A DNA stretch of 64,000 bases from G039954875 sp047528275 (GTDB taxonomy: Bacteria > Bacteroidota > Bacteroidia > Flavobacteriales > Blattabacteriaceae). Below are positions 39,743 through 49,896 of the stretch, one piece after another. Every line of letters starts with the position of its first letter. The stretch's first letter is position 1. Location: assembly GCA_047528275.1 (NCBI GenBank), contig CP180023.1:930001-994000 (forward strand), read 5' to 3'. Position numbers and translations under genes: made by a program. The notes below the pieces were generated by a model that worked only from the letters and a program-made list of their open reading frames with translations, did not search any database and had not been told where the DNA came from.

Positions 39743-40408
39743 TCACCAGTCTATTGGATCGATCCCTTTGTTTTTTAAAAATTGATTGGTTTTTACAAAG
39801 TGCCTACAACCGAAAAAACCACGGTGTACAGAAAGAGGTGAAGGGTGTGCCGATTGCAACACATGATGACGGCTCCTGTCGATGATTATCCCTTTTTTTT
39901 GAGCATAAGAGCCCCATAGTAAGAAGACGATATTTTCCTTTTTATTGGAGAGCGTTCTGATGACTGCAGCAGTAAAAGCCTCCCAACCTTTGTTTTGGTG
40001 AGAACCCGCTTGTCCAGACCTTACGGTTAACGTAGCGTTGAGTAGTAAAACCCCTTGCTTAGCCCAACGGCTTAGATCCCCACTCTTTGGGAATGGCTTA
40101 CCTAAACTGTTGTTCAGCTCTTTGAAGATGTTTTGCAGAGAGGGTGGGAAAGGGACTCCATCACGTACCGAGAAGCACAGTCCATTGGCTTGATTGTAAC
40201 CGTGATAAGGGTCTTGACCTAGGATGACTACCTGTACCCGGTCAAAGGGATAATGATCAAAAGCTGAAAAAATCTCTCTACCTGGGGGGTAACAAATGTA
40301 TTTTTTGTATTCATCTCGGACGAAGTGCACTAGCGATTGAAAGTAAGGTTGATCGAATTCTCTTTCTAATAAGTGCTTCCAATCCGGGGCAAGTTTTACA
40401 TCCATCAT
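39743..40408 (-). CDS. ung: Uracil-DNA glycosylase, family 1
   Basis: Removes uracil produced by cytosine deamination or dUTP incorporation, starting base excision repair. The 221 residues match family length. The water-activating loop GQDPYHG has catalytic D66; LLLNATLTVRSGQAGSHQNKGWE is the substrate-reading region; LLWGSYAQKK and the DNA-intercalating HPSPLSVHRGFFGCRHF loop with the catalytic histidine are all present. Intact in a locus surrounded by erosion, which is notable because many reduced genomes lose ung as they drift to high AT. Confidence 0.96.
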   Translation of the reverse strand: MMDVKLAPDWKHLLEREFDQPYFQSLVHFVRDEYKKYICYPPGREIFSAFDHYPFDRVQVVILGQDPYHGYNQANGLCFSVRDGVPFPPSLQNIFKELNNSLGKPFPKSGDLSRWAKQGVLLLNATLTVRSGQAGSHQNKGWEAFTAAVIRTLSNKKENIVFLLWGSYAQKKGIIIDRSRHHVLQSAHPSPLSVHRGFFGCRHFVKTNQFLKNKGIDPIDW

Positions 40409-40479
40409 GTAACGATTGATCTGATGGCTAAAATAATGAATTTATCGCAATCTGATCGGAATCTTCATTCCCCTTATAG

Positions 40480-41370
40480 ACCCTTTTTAATTAAAGCAGA
40501 TTGATGGTATTGGTATGAATTTTCTTGACATTTTTTTTGTAGAAATAAGGTGACTCGTTATACTAAATCGCTACGATGTGTGTATCCTGAATCATAAGAT
40601 GATCCTCTTTGTAAGAGGAGTTTTCTCTTTTCGGGATCAGTGGTACTGATCGCTATCTCATACTAATGGTAAAATTAAAGATTTTTATAATGGCTCACAT
40701 TGGGTCCAGGTAGAGTAAAATTTTTACTGTAAAAAAATCCTAGATAGTTTTCCGCATCTGGATAGTTTGGAGAGCCAACTCGTGCAAAAAAAAGCAATTT
40801 TCCATGTGGATCGAGCTTCCAAAAGTATAGAGAAGAGGATGACGTCGATTTTTACTTCTAGACCGATTTTTACTAATCCTCCTTGGATGTATTCGCATAG
40901 ATCCAGGTTAGTTTTGGGGGTTGTTGACCCTAGGGTGATCATTCTTGGATTCTTTGCACCTCGGGTGCATAATCGGATGAATAAAACCTTATGGGTACTA
41001 GGCCCATCCAAAGAGGGATCTTTATGGAGATAAAGATCATCTCTAAGGTGAAAAGTATAAATCTTACCATTAGGATTGATCTCCCAACTGTAAGTAATAT
41101 TGAGTTGTCTCTCCAATGCATCATCGAGTTGTACTAAGTTTGAAAATAATTAGTGAGTCAACCAGGTACTTTCCTCATCTTTTAAAAAATACAGATCTAA
41201 AGAACGAATGTTTTCATAATGATTGAATCGGAAGATCTCATTGGGATCTTATACTGAGGTATCGTAACAAGATAAGAGAAGCCTCACGTTGCTCAATAAT
41301 AGAAATAGGATGCGCGTCTCTATCTACAATACATTTCATGACCGTATGTATTGAAGGATATCTTATGTGA
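40480..41370 (-). pseudogene. Peptide-binding protein (SBP family 5) pseudogene with internal deletion
   Basis: Minus-strand frames read the N-terminal part (YENIRSLDLYFLKDEESTWL, LVQLDDALERQLN, WEINPNGKIYTFHLRDDLYL, DPSLDGPSTHKV) and then jump directly to the C-terminal part (NLDLCEYIQGGLVKIGLEVK, then NYPDAENYLGFFYSKNFTLP, TDPEKRKLLLQRMDHLMIQD, YKKNVKKIHTNTINLL). Around 300-400 residues in between are absent, so a large deletion occurred, followed by shifts. Such proteins deliver di- and oligopeptides to ABC importers. Confidence 0.75.
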
Positions 41371-41379
41371 AATAGGGAT

Positions 41380-42414
41380 TTATACGACGAATGATCTCCT
41401 CATTTTATGATAAGTCTTGAAGCTGATCATCTTTTGGTTTTTTTCATCCCAAAGCTTGTGAAAAGCACATTTGAAACTGCTCCAGAAATTCAAAGTGGTT
41501 ACATATTTTTCGAATATAGGGTGAGCACGATGGCATTGGGCTAGGTAGTAAAATGGAATCCGTGGGGCTAAATGATGTATGTGATGATAACCTATATTAC
41601 CTGTAAACCAATGACCTAACTTAGATAGTTTGTAATAAGAACTCCCTTTGATCGCCGCTATGAGAAAATCCCAATCAGATTTCCATTCCTTGTAATTGGG
41701 ATCATGTTGATGCTGGATATAGAAAACCCATATCGCTACAACGGCAAAGGTGATGATGCTGGGAAGTTGTATAAACAGAAGTTTTTGGTACCCGATCAGG
41801 GCTTCCAAAAGAATATAAAACGATAGCAGGGCAAGATTATTCCACCAAAGTGCACGTTTTTCTTTTTTCCAACCTTTCATCCGTATCAGAGGCAAACGGC
41901 TGTGAATGAATATATAATACAAAGGACCTAGGAAGAACATGATGGGAAAAGAACGATAGACTCTGTATTGGATTTTCTCAAAAAAACTCAAGTTATCGTA
42001 TTCGCGTACCGTCAATATTGTAATGTCTCCAATATCTCTGAAGTCTAGTTGGGCATTGTGGGCATGGTGATAGTTGTGTGAGCGTGCCCAATATTTGAAA
42101 GGGATGAGGGTAAGTAGACTGCAGATGAACCCTATGGTATTATTGACTTTTCTAGAAGAGGTGAAAGATTGGTGCCCACAATCGTGTTGAATGATGAATA
42201 TTCGGGTGAGAAACAAGCCGTTTACTATACCAAAAATTAGGGTAAATATCCAAGAATAGTCGTAGCTGAAGAACATCAACACCGCAATGGCTAAAAAAGG
42301 TAAAAAAGTATTGATGACTTGGGTATAAGCTCTACGTGTATCGGTTGTATAGGTTTTGACCCATTCTTTCCAATCTTTCAGGTCTTCTTTGATCGCTGTG
42401 TATTGATTTTGCAT
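41380..42414 (-). CDS. Fatty acid desaturase
   Basis: Integral membrane di-iron desaturase of 344 residues. The three histidine boxes are complete: HDCGH (77-81), HNYHH (113-117) and HHIHH near residue 276. Membrane helices surround them (about 36-70, 90-105, 170-225). The layout resembles the acyl-lipid delta-9/delta-12 group; the double-bond position cannot be read from sequence. It needs electrons from ferredoxin or cytochrome b5, and a ferredoxin gene lies 67 bases upstream on the same strand, a plausible functional pair. Intact, suggesting that the cell still adjusts its membrane fluidity. Confidence 0.9.
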   Translation of the reverse strand: MQNQYTAIKEDLKDWKEWVKTYTTDTRRAYTQVINTFLPFLAIAVLMFFSYDYSWIFTLIFGIVNGLFLTRIFIIQHDCGHQSFTSSRKVNNTIGFICSLLTLIPFKYWARSHNYHHAHNAQLDFRDIGDITILTVREYDNLSFFEKIQYRVYRSFPIMFFLGPLYYIFIHSRLPLIRMKGWKKEKRALWWNNLALLSFYILLEALIGYQKLLFIQLPSIITFAVVAIWVFYIQHQHDPNYKEWKSDWDFLIAAIKGSSYYKLSKLGHWFTGNIGYHHIHHLAPRIPFYYLAQCHRAHPIFEKYVTTLNFWSSFKCAFHKLWDEKNQKMISFKTYHKMRRSFVV

Positions 42415-42481
42415 AATTTATATGGGCTTTGTTTATAAAAGTATAAGTTATTAATTATATTATTAAAATATTTATATAGTA

Positions 42482-42835
42482 TTAAATATTAGAGTGTAAA
42501 AATTGCCTTTTTTCGAGAAGACTTTCTTTGGATTCTATGTGATCTTCATCAGGTATACAACAATCTACAGGACATACGGCTGCACATTGAGGCTCATCAT
42601 GAAATCCAACGCATTCAGTACACTTATCAGTTACAATGAAAAATACGTCATCTTCTTTAGGGGGTTGTGGAGTATCGGCATCTATTGTGAGACTAGATCG
42701 AGTTGTGACCTTCCCTTTGAGGGCTGTTCCGTCCGAAAAACGCCATTCCATAGCCCCTTCGTAGATGGCATTGTTGGGACATTCAGGTTCACAAGCCCCG
42801 CAGTTGATGCATTCATCTGTTATTTTTATAGCCAT
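42482..42835 (-). CDS. 2[4Fe-4S] ferredoxin
   Basis: Soluble electron carrier of 117 residues. First cluster motif CINCGACEPECP (C9, C12, C15, C19), second CTECVGFHDEPQCAAVCP, with the final cysteine in each crossing to the other cluster. The insertion of about 45 residues between clusters and the loop in the second motif are typical of the Bacteroidota form that sits beside acyl-CoA reductase, whose dead remnant is indeed divergent from it. Possible partner of the desaturase downstream. Confidence 0.92.
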   Translation of the reverse strand: MAIKITDECINCGACEPECPNNAIYEGAMEWRFSDGTALKGKVTTRSSLTIDADTPQPPKEDDVFFIVTDKCTECVGFHDEPQCAAVCPVDCCIPDEDHIESKESLLEKRQFLHSNI

Positions 42836-42889
42836 TTTTTTTACGAACTTTTTCGTTGGTATTTACTTGCTCAAGAACGGTAAATTTAA

Positions 42890-43600
42890 GTTTAATTTAT
42901 TACTCAAGTGATGGAGTAACTTATAAAGGCTTTTAATAAACTGGGGAGTTTGTTCAGGAAATAATGAGGTTTCTGACTTGAGGGATTCCCTCGAGCTTTT
43001 TGGGGCGATTGTAGAAAATTTGTATTGTACTGATCCTTTGTTTACTTCAGAAAACATATGTTTTGCGCTAGGAAAGTGGGGTATGTTGCTTAGAGATGAA
43101 ATCTTGGTGAATTGGATCAGTCCGTATATGATTCCGGTGAAAAAGCCTAAGGCAATAACGGTGATCACGTTAGTAAATTTCCATTAGGTAAGATTTTATG
43201 ATTTTTTGTGTGTCTTGCTCTTCGAATATCGGATCTTGATGAAAAACACTTTTGAGGATGATCAACTTTTACCTTTTCTCTGTCGGGTACTCGTCGATGT
43301 GGAGCCTGTGTTGAAAGATCGGATGATCTTTGTCGATCAGGCGCCTTGGAGGACTTCAATCTGGTGATCGCTACTGGGGATAATACAGCTCAGTATTTTA
43401 GGTAAATGCTAGCGTTATATATTGATAAGTAAATTTTCTTCATCGTGATTTTTGATCAAGTCTTTGAAGGTGATGGGTTGGCCTTTGCAAAATGTCACCT
43501 CTGATTATTTTGGTATTATTCTTTGATCGAACAAAACTATGATTCGGTGCAGGTTTAGTTGACAAATGCAAGCGTTTGTCATATTGGTAGCTACGATATA
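42890..43600 (+). pseudogene. Acyl-CoA reductase (LuxC family) pseudogene
   Basis: Plus-strand frames read LYCTDPLFTSENICFALGKW, EILVNWISPYMIPVKKPKAI, ITLVNF then RFYDFLCVLLFEYRILMKNT (family GFHDFLCVLLSGHRLLAKLS), FEDDQLLPFLCRVLVDVEPV, LKDRMIFVDQAP and VIATGDNTAQYF, with shifts between blocks and loss of the NIPLV motif and of the C-terminal half. Divergent from ferredoxin, as in other Bacteroidota. Confidence 0.75.
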
Positions 43601-43609
43601 ATAATATTT

Positions 43610-44795
43610 TTAAATTTATAATTAATTAATAATATATTAATTCATTATATAATATATATATTCTATAAAATAATTAAAATTTATCAAAAAAGTATAAGTG
43701 GAATTTAGTTCTAAATTTTCTGTAAAGATCATGTTGTACTTTAAGAATGAAGGGATGGTTTCTTATCCTTTCATATAGTGAAGCCTCAGATTCAATTGTA
43801 TCGTCTTTATTATTGCTCGTAATGAAATAAACTTGATGATTTTCATATGAATTGAAGTTGATTATTTCGTTGGCATTGCATCGTATCAATTCATAGTGGT
43901 ACCTATTGGGTTAAGAATTATTGATGATTTTACTCAGGTATATAGTCTTAGATTCACAAAACAGTATAGTTAATTAATTATTAATACTATATAGACACTT
44001 CCCTATTTTTAGCCTTATCTTTAAAGAGGTAAGTATAATGATGGTAAAGGTAGCTGGATCAAAAACACAAGAGCCACTTTGGTCCTTGAGTTAATATTTA
44101 CGTTTGTTTTCTAACACATCTATGATCAGGTATTTATAAAAATTTTAAGCAGTTATAGGTAAATCTGAGTCTTGTTTGTAATAATGGTAAATGATCCCAT
44201 CTCATTTATATAGTCCTAACAGTTAGCTTACTCTAATCCCTCTAACACGTAATGATATGTTCCCCATAAGAAACCTTTTTTTTTATCAGATTCTGCCCGT
44301 TCTGTATATTTGGTGTCTTGATTTTTACAACCTTATTCTTCTTTGTATAGGGTTTGGGACAATCTATAGTAGATCGATGTGCTATACCTAATAATATATC
44401 TTCTTTTTTACAAACTTGAAATCAATTTTTCGTTAGATTCGGAGAGATCAATAAAGACATTTGCGTGAATCATATTTCTATTTTTTTTTAATTAGAGTCA
44501 ATGCTTTAGTGAATTTTTGTAATCTTTTATCTCATCAAAGTCGATAGTTTCTGTCTCCATCTCTAAGATTTTTTCTTCTTGATATTTTTAAATCTTTCTC
44601 CTTGGTTCACTGATATAATCTGGCATCTAGTTTTATAAATCATTCATGGAGAATAACCTAATAAAAATATAAAAATTTATTTAAATACATAAAAACTATT
44701 TATTAACTTGCCAAGATTAATTAAAAAAAATATCATAATAAAAAAATATATCATTTTTGGAATAAAAATCAGATGATGTACTTAATTAAAGTAAA
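43610..44795. other. AT-rich decayed stretch, no identifiable gene
   Basis: Minus-strand fragments such as ILEMETETIDFDEIKDYKNS near 44560 and a 71-codon open frame at 43674-43889 hint at former genes, but nothing matches a family I know. Pure A/T blocks at 43600-43680 and 44650-44790. No RNA gene seen. Confidence 0.4.
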
Positions 44796-44801
44796 TTGAC
44801 T

Positions 44802-45431
44802 TTAATATTTTAATATCATTTCTGATAGAGGCTTGCGAACTTTTTTAAAATATTGAAACTCATCTTCGGCAGAGCGATATCCTATAGCTGTCAATACAAG
44901 AGATCTTAATTTTTTCTCTTTTAGACCTAATACTTCGTCAAATTCTTCTTTAGAAAAGCCTCCTATAGGACAAGCGTCGATTTGTTCAAGTGCACAGTAA
45001 TATAGTAGTGTTCCCAAGGCGATATGGGCTTGTTCAGATTGCCAGACCTCACGTTCTCTCCGATCAAGACTATTGATAAAATTCATGATGCTTTCTTTGT
45101 AAGCCATCAAGTTACCTAGAGGGAGTTGCCGTTCACGTTCTATGAGGTCGACTAAGCCTTCGGCATAGGAAGACTCTAAATCGGTTTGTATAGCAAAAAG
45201 GATTAGATGGGAAGCTTCAGTTATTTGATGATTAAAAGTAAAAAGTCTGAGCTTTTCCCTTCTAAGTTCAGCATCTTCTATGATAATCATCTTATAAGCT
45301 TGCACTCCATAAGAGGCTGCACTCAGGTTGGTTGCTTCTAAGATACGCTCTAATTGTTCATTAGAGAGCTTCTTTTGTGGATCGAATCGCTTCACTGCAT
45401 ATCGCCATTGAAGAGCTTTAATAGCATCCAT
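44802..45431 (-). CDS. NAD(P)H nitroreductase, NfsB-like
   Basis: FMN flavoenzyme of 209 residues in the nitroreductase family; reduces nitro-compounds or quinones with NAD(P)H, physiological substrate unknown. N-terminal RYAVKRFDPQKKLSNEQLER is the FMN phosphate-binding block, SAASYGVQAYKMIII the second, and ACPIGGFSKEEFDEVLGL with LVLTAIGYRSAED the C-terminal FMN-binding half. Full length and intact; it stands alone between two decayed stretches. Confidence 0.9.
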   Translation of the reverse strand: MDAIKALQWRYAVKRFDPQKKLSNEQLERILEATNLSAASYGVQAYKMIIIEDAELRREKLRLFTFNHQITEASHLILFAIQTDLESSYAEGLVDLIERERQLPLGNLMAYKESIMNFINSLDRREREVWQSEQAHIALGTLLYYCALEQIDACPIGGFSKEEFDEVLGLKEKKLRSLVLTAIGYRSAEDEFQYFKKVRKPLSEMILKY

Positions 45432-45549
45432 ATGTAGTAGTAGTTTACATATAGAAAAAATATATTTTATTGTAATATATCATCAAATACTATGCCAGAT
45501 TTAATCTTTCTATTTTTTATATAATCCAACCTCATGGGATTGTTTCTTT

Positions 45550-47135
45550 ATTTCTATTCATAAAAATATTGTGGTATTCGTATGAAAAATAGATAATCAA
45601 GCCAACCCTTATCCAGATGAGAAAAGCAATCCAAGTACGTACAGGGATTTTCTTCATTAAATACAAGCAAAAGAAGGCATCTAAAATAGGGATCAACGAA
45701 TAATTTTTTCAAAATGTCAAAAAAAAATGTCAAAGCTAATATCACTAAAAGAAAACAAATAAATCCCATCTTGCGAATCTTGTAAATCCCATAAGAGTGT
45801 TCTTGAAACTCTTTCCTTAAAAGAAATAAATAAGAGAAAGACTATGGGCATGATCCATCTGCTATTGATGTAAGGGACTTTTGAAGTACTTCTTTTTGGT
45901 TTGAATATCGTCTTGCAGCAGGGATAATATTCTTCTACATACCAAAAAAAAAGGTAAAGAGTATCCCAATTCTAGTTAGATTCAATACTCAGTTTAATTT
46001 CATAAATAGTAATGAAATCTCCACTAAGATTTCTGTGATAATAATATCAAAAGAAGGTATATTATATTTGATATGAATGATAGAAAACTTCTTAGGGATA
46101 AATCACTAATAGTTCATAATCAGATATATAATTAGTTGTCTGATTTGGAACCTCAGTAAGACACTCATTACAGTAATGACTGAAATGAAAAAGATTATTT
46201 GTCCGACAAATTTCAAGTTGATGTAATCAAAAACAAAAACCATAGGATCTATCATATTACTGAATTCTTTGTAGTTGATCATGCTAGTAATGAATAAGGT
46301 CAATGTGACGTAGATGATCATACATTATGAGTAGAGCTACCCCATTCCTCGGAGGAGATCGTGTTGTGGGTTTTTGCATTCTTCAGCTGTAGTCGATGGT
46401 ATATTAAATATGATATAGGTAAAAATTAGTGAAATTATTACATTAATTTCACATATAAATCTATTTTATAATAAAGAATGTAATTATTTATATTGATATA
46501 TAAAAATTCCAAGATAACGATGAAGAATAAAATGACCAGTTTGATATAGATCATCAGGTTAGTCCCTTTTTTTCTCTATTTGATATCGATGTATATCAAC
46601 TAGTTGATGTATATTAATACAGTAAATGATAAGATATTGAAGATAGTTATTTACATAACAAGGTATTGATAGTCACTAAAACCAAATTGGTAGTAGGTTT
46701 TTCAGTAGCTAGGGCTGTTTCATAGACTTGTCGGACCATTTTGGTATTAGTGATCGTCTAACGTGGTAGATAGACCCCTATACCTTGAAGGATGTTGTCA
46801 AAATAACCTTCCATGAGATGACTAAGATGATGTTTCCAATAAGGGACTCGAGGATCAGCGCTTCAACCGATGATCCAGGCCAGTAATTCGCCAAAGACTA
46901 GATAGAAATAAGTGTAGACGCTTCCTGATACCGATACACGAAAAGTAAATTATTCATAACAAAACGCTATAAATCATCTAGTAATAGTCGAGATAATAAA
47001 AAGGAGGATGACTCCTGCTCTACTCCTGGTATTTTGCTTCTCCTATTGTTCTAAAAATACCAGCTCCCTAACCCCATAAAGGTTAGGTTTTTTACATTCA
47101 GTACTCTTTTCAATTCGTACCCTTTATTTTCCTCA
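45550..47135 (-). pseudogene. APC-family amino acid permease pseudogene
   Basis: Minus-strand frames read GAGIFRTIGEA near 47040 (family GAIIGAGIFSTIG, the substrate-binding break in helix 1), VYTYFYLVFGELLAWIIG near 46900, GYFDNILQGIGVYLPR, VRQVYETALATEKPTTNLVL, and a 71-residue open piece with NYKEFSNMIDPMVFVFDYIN then LKFVGQIIFFISVITVMSVL. Helical throughout, with stops between blocks. Basic amino acid/polyamine type exchanger by resemblance. Confidence 0.75.
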
Positions 47136-47272
47136 TTTGTTTTATTTTCATGGATTTGGGTATTTTTTTTATTCGTAATAGATTTCTTATTTTATCGATA
47201 TTCTTACAGAAGTAATTAATAAAAAACCTTATAATCATCTATAAAAATAAATATTCAATCTAAAGATACCGG

Positions 47273-48706
47273 TCAGTTTATGATGATCTTCTTTTTGATT
47301 TCTTCTACATATCTCTTGAAAATTTTATCCGTATCTGATAGGTTTCGTACAGTTTTGCAAGCATGAAGCACTGTGGCATGGTCTCGGCGACCTATTTTCA
47401 TACCGATGTTGGCTAGTGAATGATTGGTGTATTCTTTGGCAAAATACATAGCCAGTTGGCGTGCTTGTACGATGTCTCTCTTACGCGTTTTTGATTGGAT
47501 TTGATCATGTGTAATCTTGAAATACTCACAAATGATCTTTTCAATCTTTTCGATAAAAATCTCTTTGCATGTTCTCGATATGAAATTGTCCAAGGTTTTT
47601 TGAGTCAACTCCAGAGTGATCTCTTTTTTATTCAAAGAGGCTTGTGCGATCAGGGAAATCAGAGCTCCTTCAAGTTCGCGAATGTTGGTAGTAATTTGCT
47701 GTGCAATGTATTCTACAATGGGTTCTTCAATTTGGAGTCCATCTTTGTAAATTTTATTTTTTAATATAGCTTTTCTGGTCTCATAACTGGGAATTTGTAG
47801 GTCTGCCGATAGTCCCCATTTGAATCGTGATATCAAACGTTGTTCCATATCCTGGACATCTATAGGGGGTTTGTCAGAGGTCATAACGATCTGCTTGCCG
47901 CTTTGGTGTAGATGATTGAAAAGGTGAAAGAAGGCTTCCTGAGTAGCTTTTTTCCCTGAGAGGAAATGAATATCATCGATGATCAAGACGTCGATCATTT
48001 GGTAGAAATGAAGAAAGTCATTTCGTGTATTGCTTTTAACTGCTTCTATGAATTGTTGAGTAAATCTTTCACTAGAAACGTATAAGACGGTCTTTTCCTG
48101 ATGTTGTTCTTTGACTTCTAGTCCAATAGCATTGATTAGATGGGTTTTTCCAAGACCTACATTTCCATAGATAAATAGAGGATTGAAGGCTGTCCCTCCA
48201 GGGCGTTTGGCTATTGCCAAACCGGCAGAACGCGCCAGGCGATTAGCGTCTCCTTCGACGAAGTTGCAAAAGGTATAATTATGGTTTAGCTGAGCATCGA
48301 TTTTGATTTTTTTTAAACCTGGGATAATGAAAGGATTCTTAATTTGTGGTACGTTGAGAGCCAAAGGGGCTTGGACTTCTTGGAGCTTGATACGCTCTTT
48401 ATTGGAACTGGGGATGTTTACTGTATAGGGATCTTTATCACCATCAGCCTTTTTTTCCATCAAAATATTATAGATCAATTTGGCTTCTTGGCCAAGTTCC
48501 TTTTGTAAGACAACTTTGAGTAAGTGTATGTAATGTTCTTCAAGCCATTCATAGAAAAACTTGCTGGGCACTTGTATGGTCAAAAGGCTTTTTTGCAAGC
48601 GTATGGGGACAATAGGTTCAAACCAAGTTTTAAAGGCTTCCTCGGAAATATTATCTTTGATAAACTTTAAACAATTCTCCCAGACATAAGCTGCGTGGTC
48701 TTTCAT
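47273..48706 (-). CDS. dnaA: Chromosomal replication initiator DnaA
   Basis: Opens the replication origin. The open frame extends to 48820, but its first 38 codons are hydrophobic and unlike DnaA; the conserved N-terminus (VWENCLKFIKDNISEEAFKTWFEPIVPI) begins just after the ATG at 48704-48706, giving 477 residues. Domain I ends near residue 80; a linker with charged residues follows; the AAA+ core has Walker A GNVGLGKTHL, Walker B VLIIDDIHFLSGK and the sensor RLISRFKWG; domain IV has RRDHATVLHACKTV, the DnaA-box-binding signature. Divergent from the YbgC remnant, an arrangement seen in other Bacteroidota. No DnaA-box cluster was found nearby, so the origin is probably elsewhere. Confidence 0.96.
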   Translation of the reverse strand: MKDHAAYVWENCLKFIKDNISEEAFKTWFEPIVPIRLQKSLLTIQVPSKFFYEWLEEHYIHLLKVVLQKELGQEAKLIYNILMEKKADGDKDPYTVNIPSSNKERIKLQEVQAPLALNVPQIKNPFIIPGLKKIKIDAQLNHNYTFCNFVEGDANRLARSAGLAIAKRPGGTAFNPLFIYGNVGLGKTHLINAIGLEVKEQHQEKTVLYVSSERFTQQFIEAVKSNTRNDFLHFYQMIDVLIIDDIHFLSGKKATQEAFFHLFNHLHQSGKQIVMTSDKPPIDVQDMEQRLISRFKWGLSADLQIPSYETRKAILKNKIYKDGLQIEEPIVEYIAQQITTNIRELEGALISLIAQASLNKKEITLELTQKTLDNFISRTCKEIFIEKIEKIICEYFKITHDQIQSKTRKRDIVQARQLAMYFAKEYTNHSLANIGMKIGRRDHATVLHACKTVRNLSDTDKIFKRYVEEIKKKIIIN

Positions 48707-48984
48707 GGAAAAATTTTCATTTATGTGATTAAACAAACCAATATGAAAACTCACTACCTCTACTAAGAGGCTTAGTAAGGCATCCAAAAATGGGAAGAAA
48801 ATTTTTAAAAAAAAAGTCATTTTACTCTTGCCTATTTTGAAATATGTTCGTAATAAAGGGAATTGAATTTTATAAAATTATAGTTTCAAATAACTATATA
48901 ATAGTATTTTACTATAAAGTTAATCGTTTATAATAAGTATACTATAATCATTATGCTCAGTATTTTGAATTGACTCGAGTTAAA

Positions 48985-49290
48985 TAATTATGTACTATGG
49001 GTCTATCTTATAAAGTATTGGAAGATCAAATTGAATTTTTCCTGTATTGGAGTGGAAATGTAAATATTTCTACCCGGCTAAATATAACGATCTTTTATAC
49101 ATCAAGGTTTTGATAGAAAAACTTCCGATTGTTTGGATCTATTTCAAATATGAGGTGCGTCATGAGAATGGTTTATTATTGCCCGAGGGGGAGAGTTATT
49201 TTGGTTTTTATTCTGATGCAAGTAGGAAACCTATACGTTATCCTTAAAAGGTTTATGAGTAGATGCAGGGCTCATTTCACTCCATCTTAA
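48985..49290 (+). pseudogene. YbgC/FadM-type acyl-CoA thioesterase pseudogene
   Basis: Reads MGLSYKVLEDQIEF, then after a single-base shift PVLEWKCKYFYPAKYNDLLY, IKVLIEKLPIVWIYFKYEVR, ENGLLLPEGESYFGFYSDAS and RKPIRYP. These are the hot-dog-fold thioesterase blocks from the middle to the end (family ExxxxYxxPARYDDxLxI). The first third with the catalytic YxDTDxxG is gone. Confidence 0.75.
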
Positions 49291-49890
49291 TGTAGTATAA
49301 GACTGAGATGCTTCAAGGCTTCTTCTAAAGAAAGAAGGTTTTGATTTTTTTAATAGAAGATGGATCTAGCATTTTTCTCAATAGTTTTTGGTCATGGATA
49401 ATGACACCCCATCGTTTTATTATTTGATAGATGTTGGTCATCTGATCCTATCAAAATCTGAGTAAATATTTTTCATAGAGAAACTTCTCAACGATTGAAG
49501 CGTTTTTGAGTATTTCATCAGTACAGTTCCTGTAAGCACTTATCAGGCCAGCAATGCCCAATTTGATCCTTCAAAAATAGTATATTACGATCAACAATAT
49601 ATCGCTGAGTCCTCTGAATAATACCTGATTATAGATGGATAGTCCGACTGTTTTAGTTGGTTCGTCATCATCGTGCCGTCCCGTAGGTGGTATGGGGAGC
49701 TCTGATACGATAGGTATAACAACAATGTTATTCGTTTGGATGAGATTGACATATTGAGGGGGGGGGGATGGTTTTTAGTCATTTCTAACTCAATGACTGG
49801 GTAGAAATGAGCGAGGAATTTGCTTTCTTTTTCTTTATACGGGAATAGCTTCCATAGGTGATGAAATAGAAGGAAAGATGTCGGTATTGA
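49291..49890 (+). pseudogene. Unidentified remnant downstream of the thioesterase
   Basis: Plus-strand blocks STYQASNAQFDPSKIVYYDQ, QYIAESSE, SRRWYGELRYDRYNNNVIRL and DEIDILRGGG (49570-49770) were clearly coding once. A run of ten G (49758-49767) and stops break them. Family not recognised. Confidence 0.35.
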
Positions 49891-49896
49891 CTTGTA

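Noticed and set aside
42863..43168. 101-codon open frame on the minus strand beside ferredoxin
   Set aside because: Antisense to the acyl-CoA reductase remnant, which reads clearly on the plus strand.
43600..43680. TTAATTAATAATTAATTA-like repeats as possible attachment or origin sequence
   Set aside because: Pure A/T drift of the same kind occurs at several other spacers (6840, 39400, 44700, 58440); no repeat unit or flanking gene supports a function.
48707..48820. N-terminal extension of DnaA by 38 codons
   Set aside because: The extra residues are hydrophobic and do not resemble DnaA domain I; the family N-terminus fits the ATG at 48704-48706.
48821..48984. Possible replication origin next to dnaA
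   Set aside because: AT-rich, but I found no repeated DnaA boxes; in Bacteroidota the origin is often not next to dnaA.
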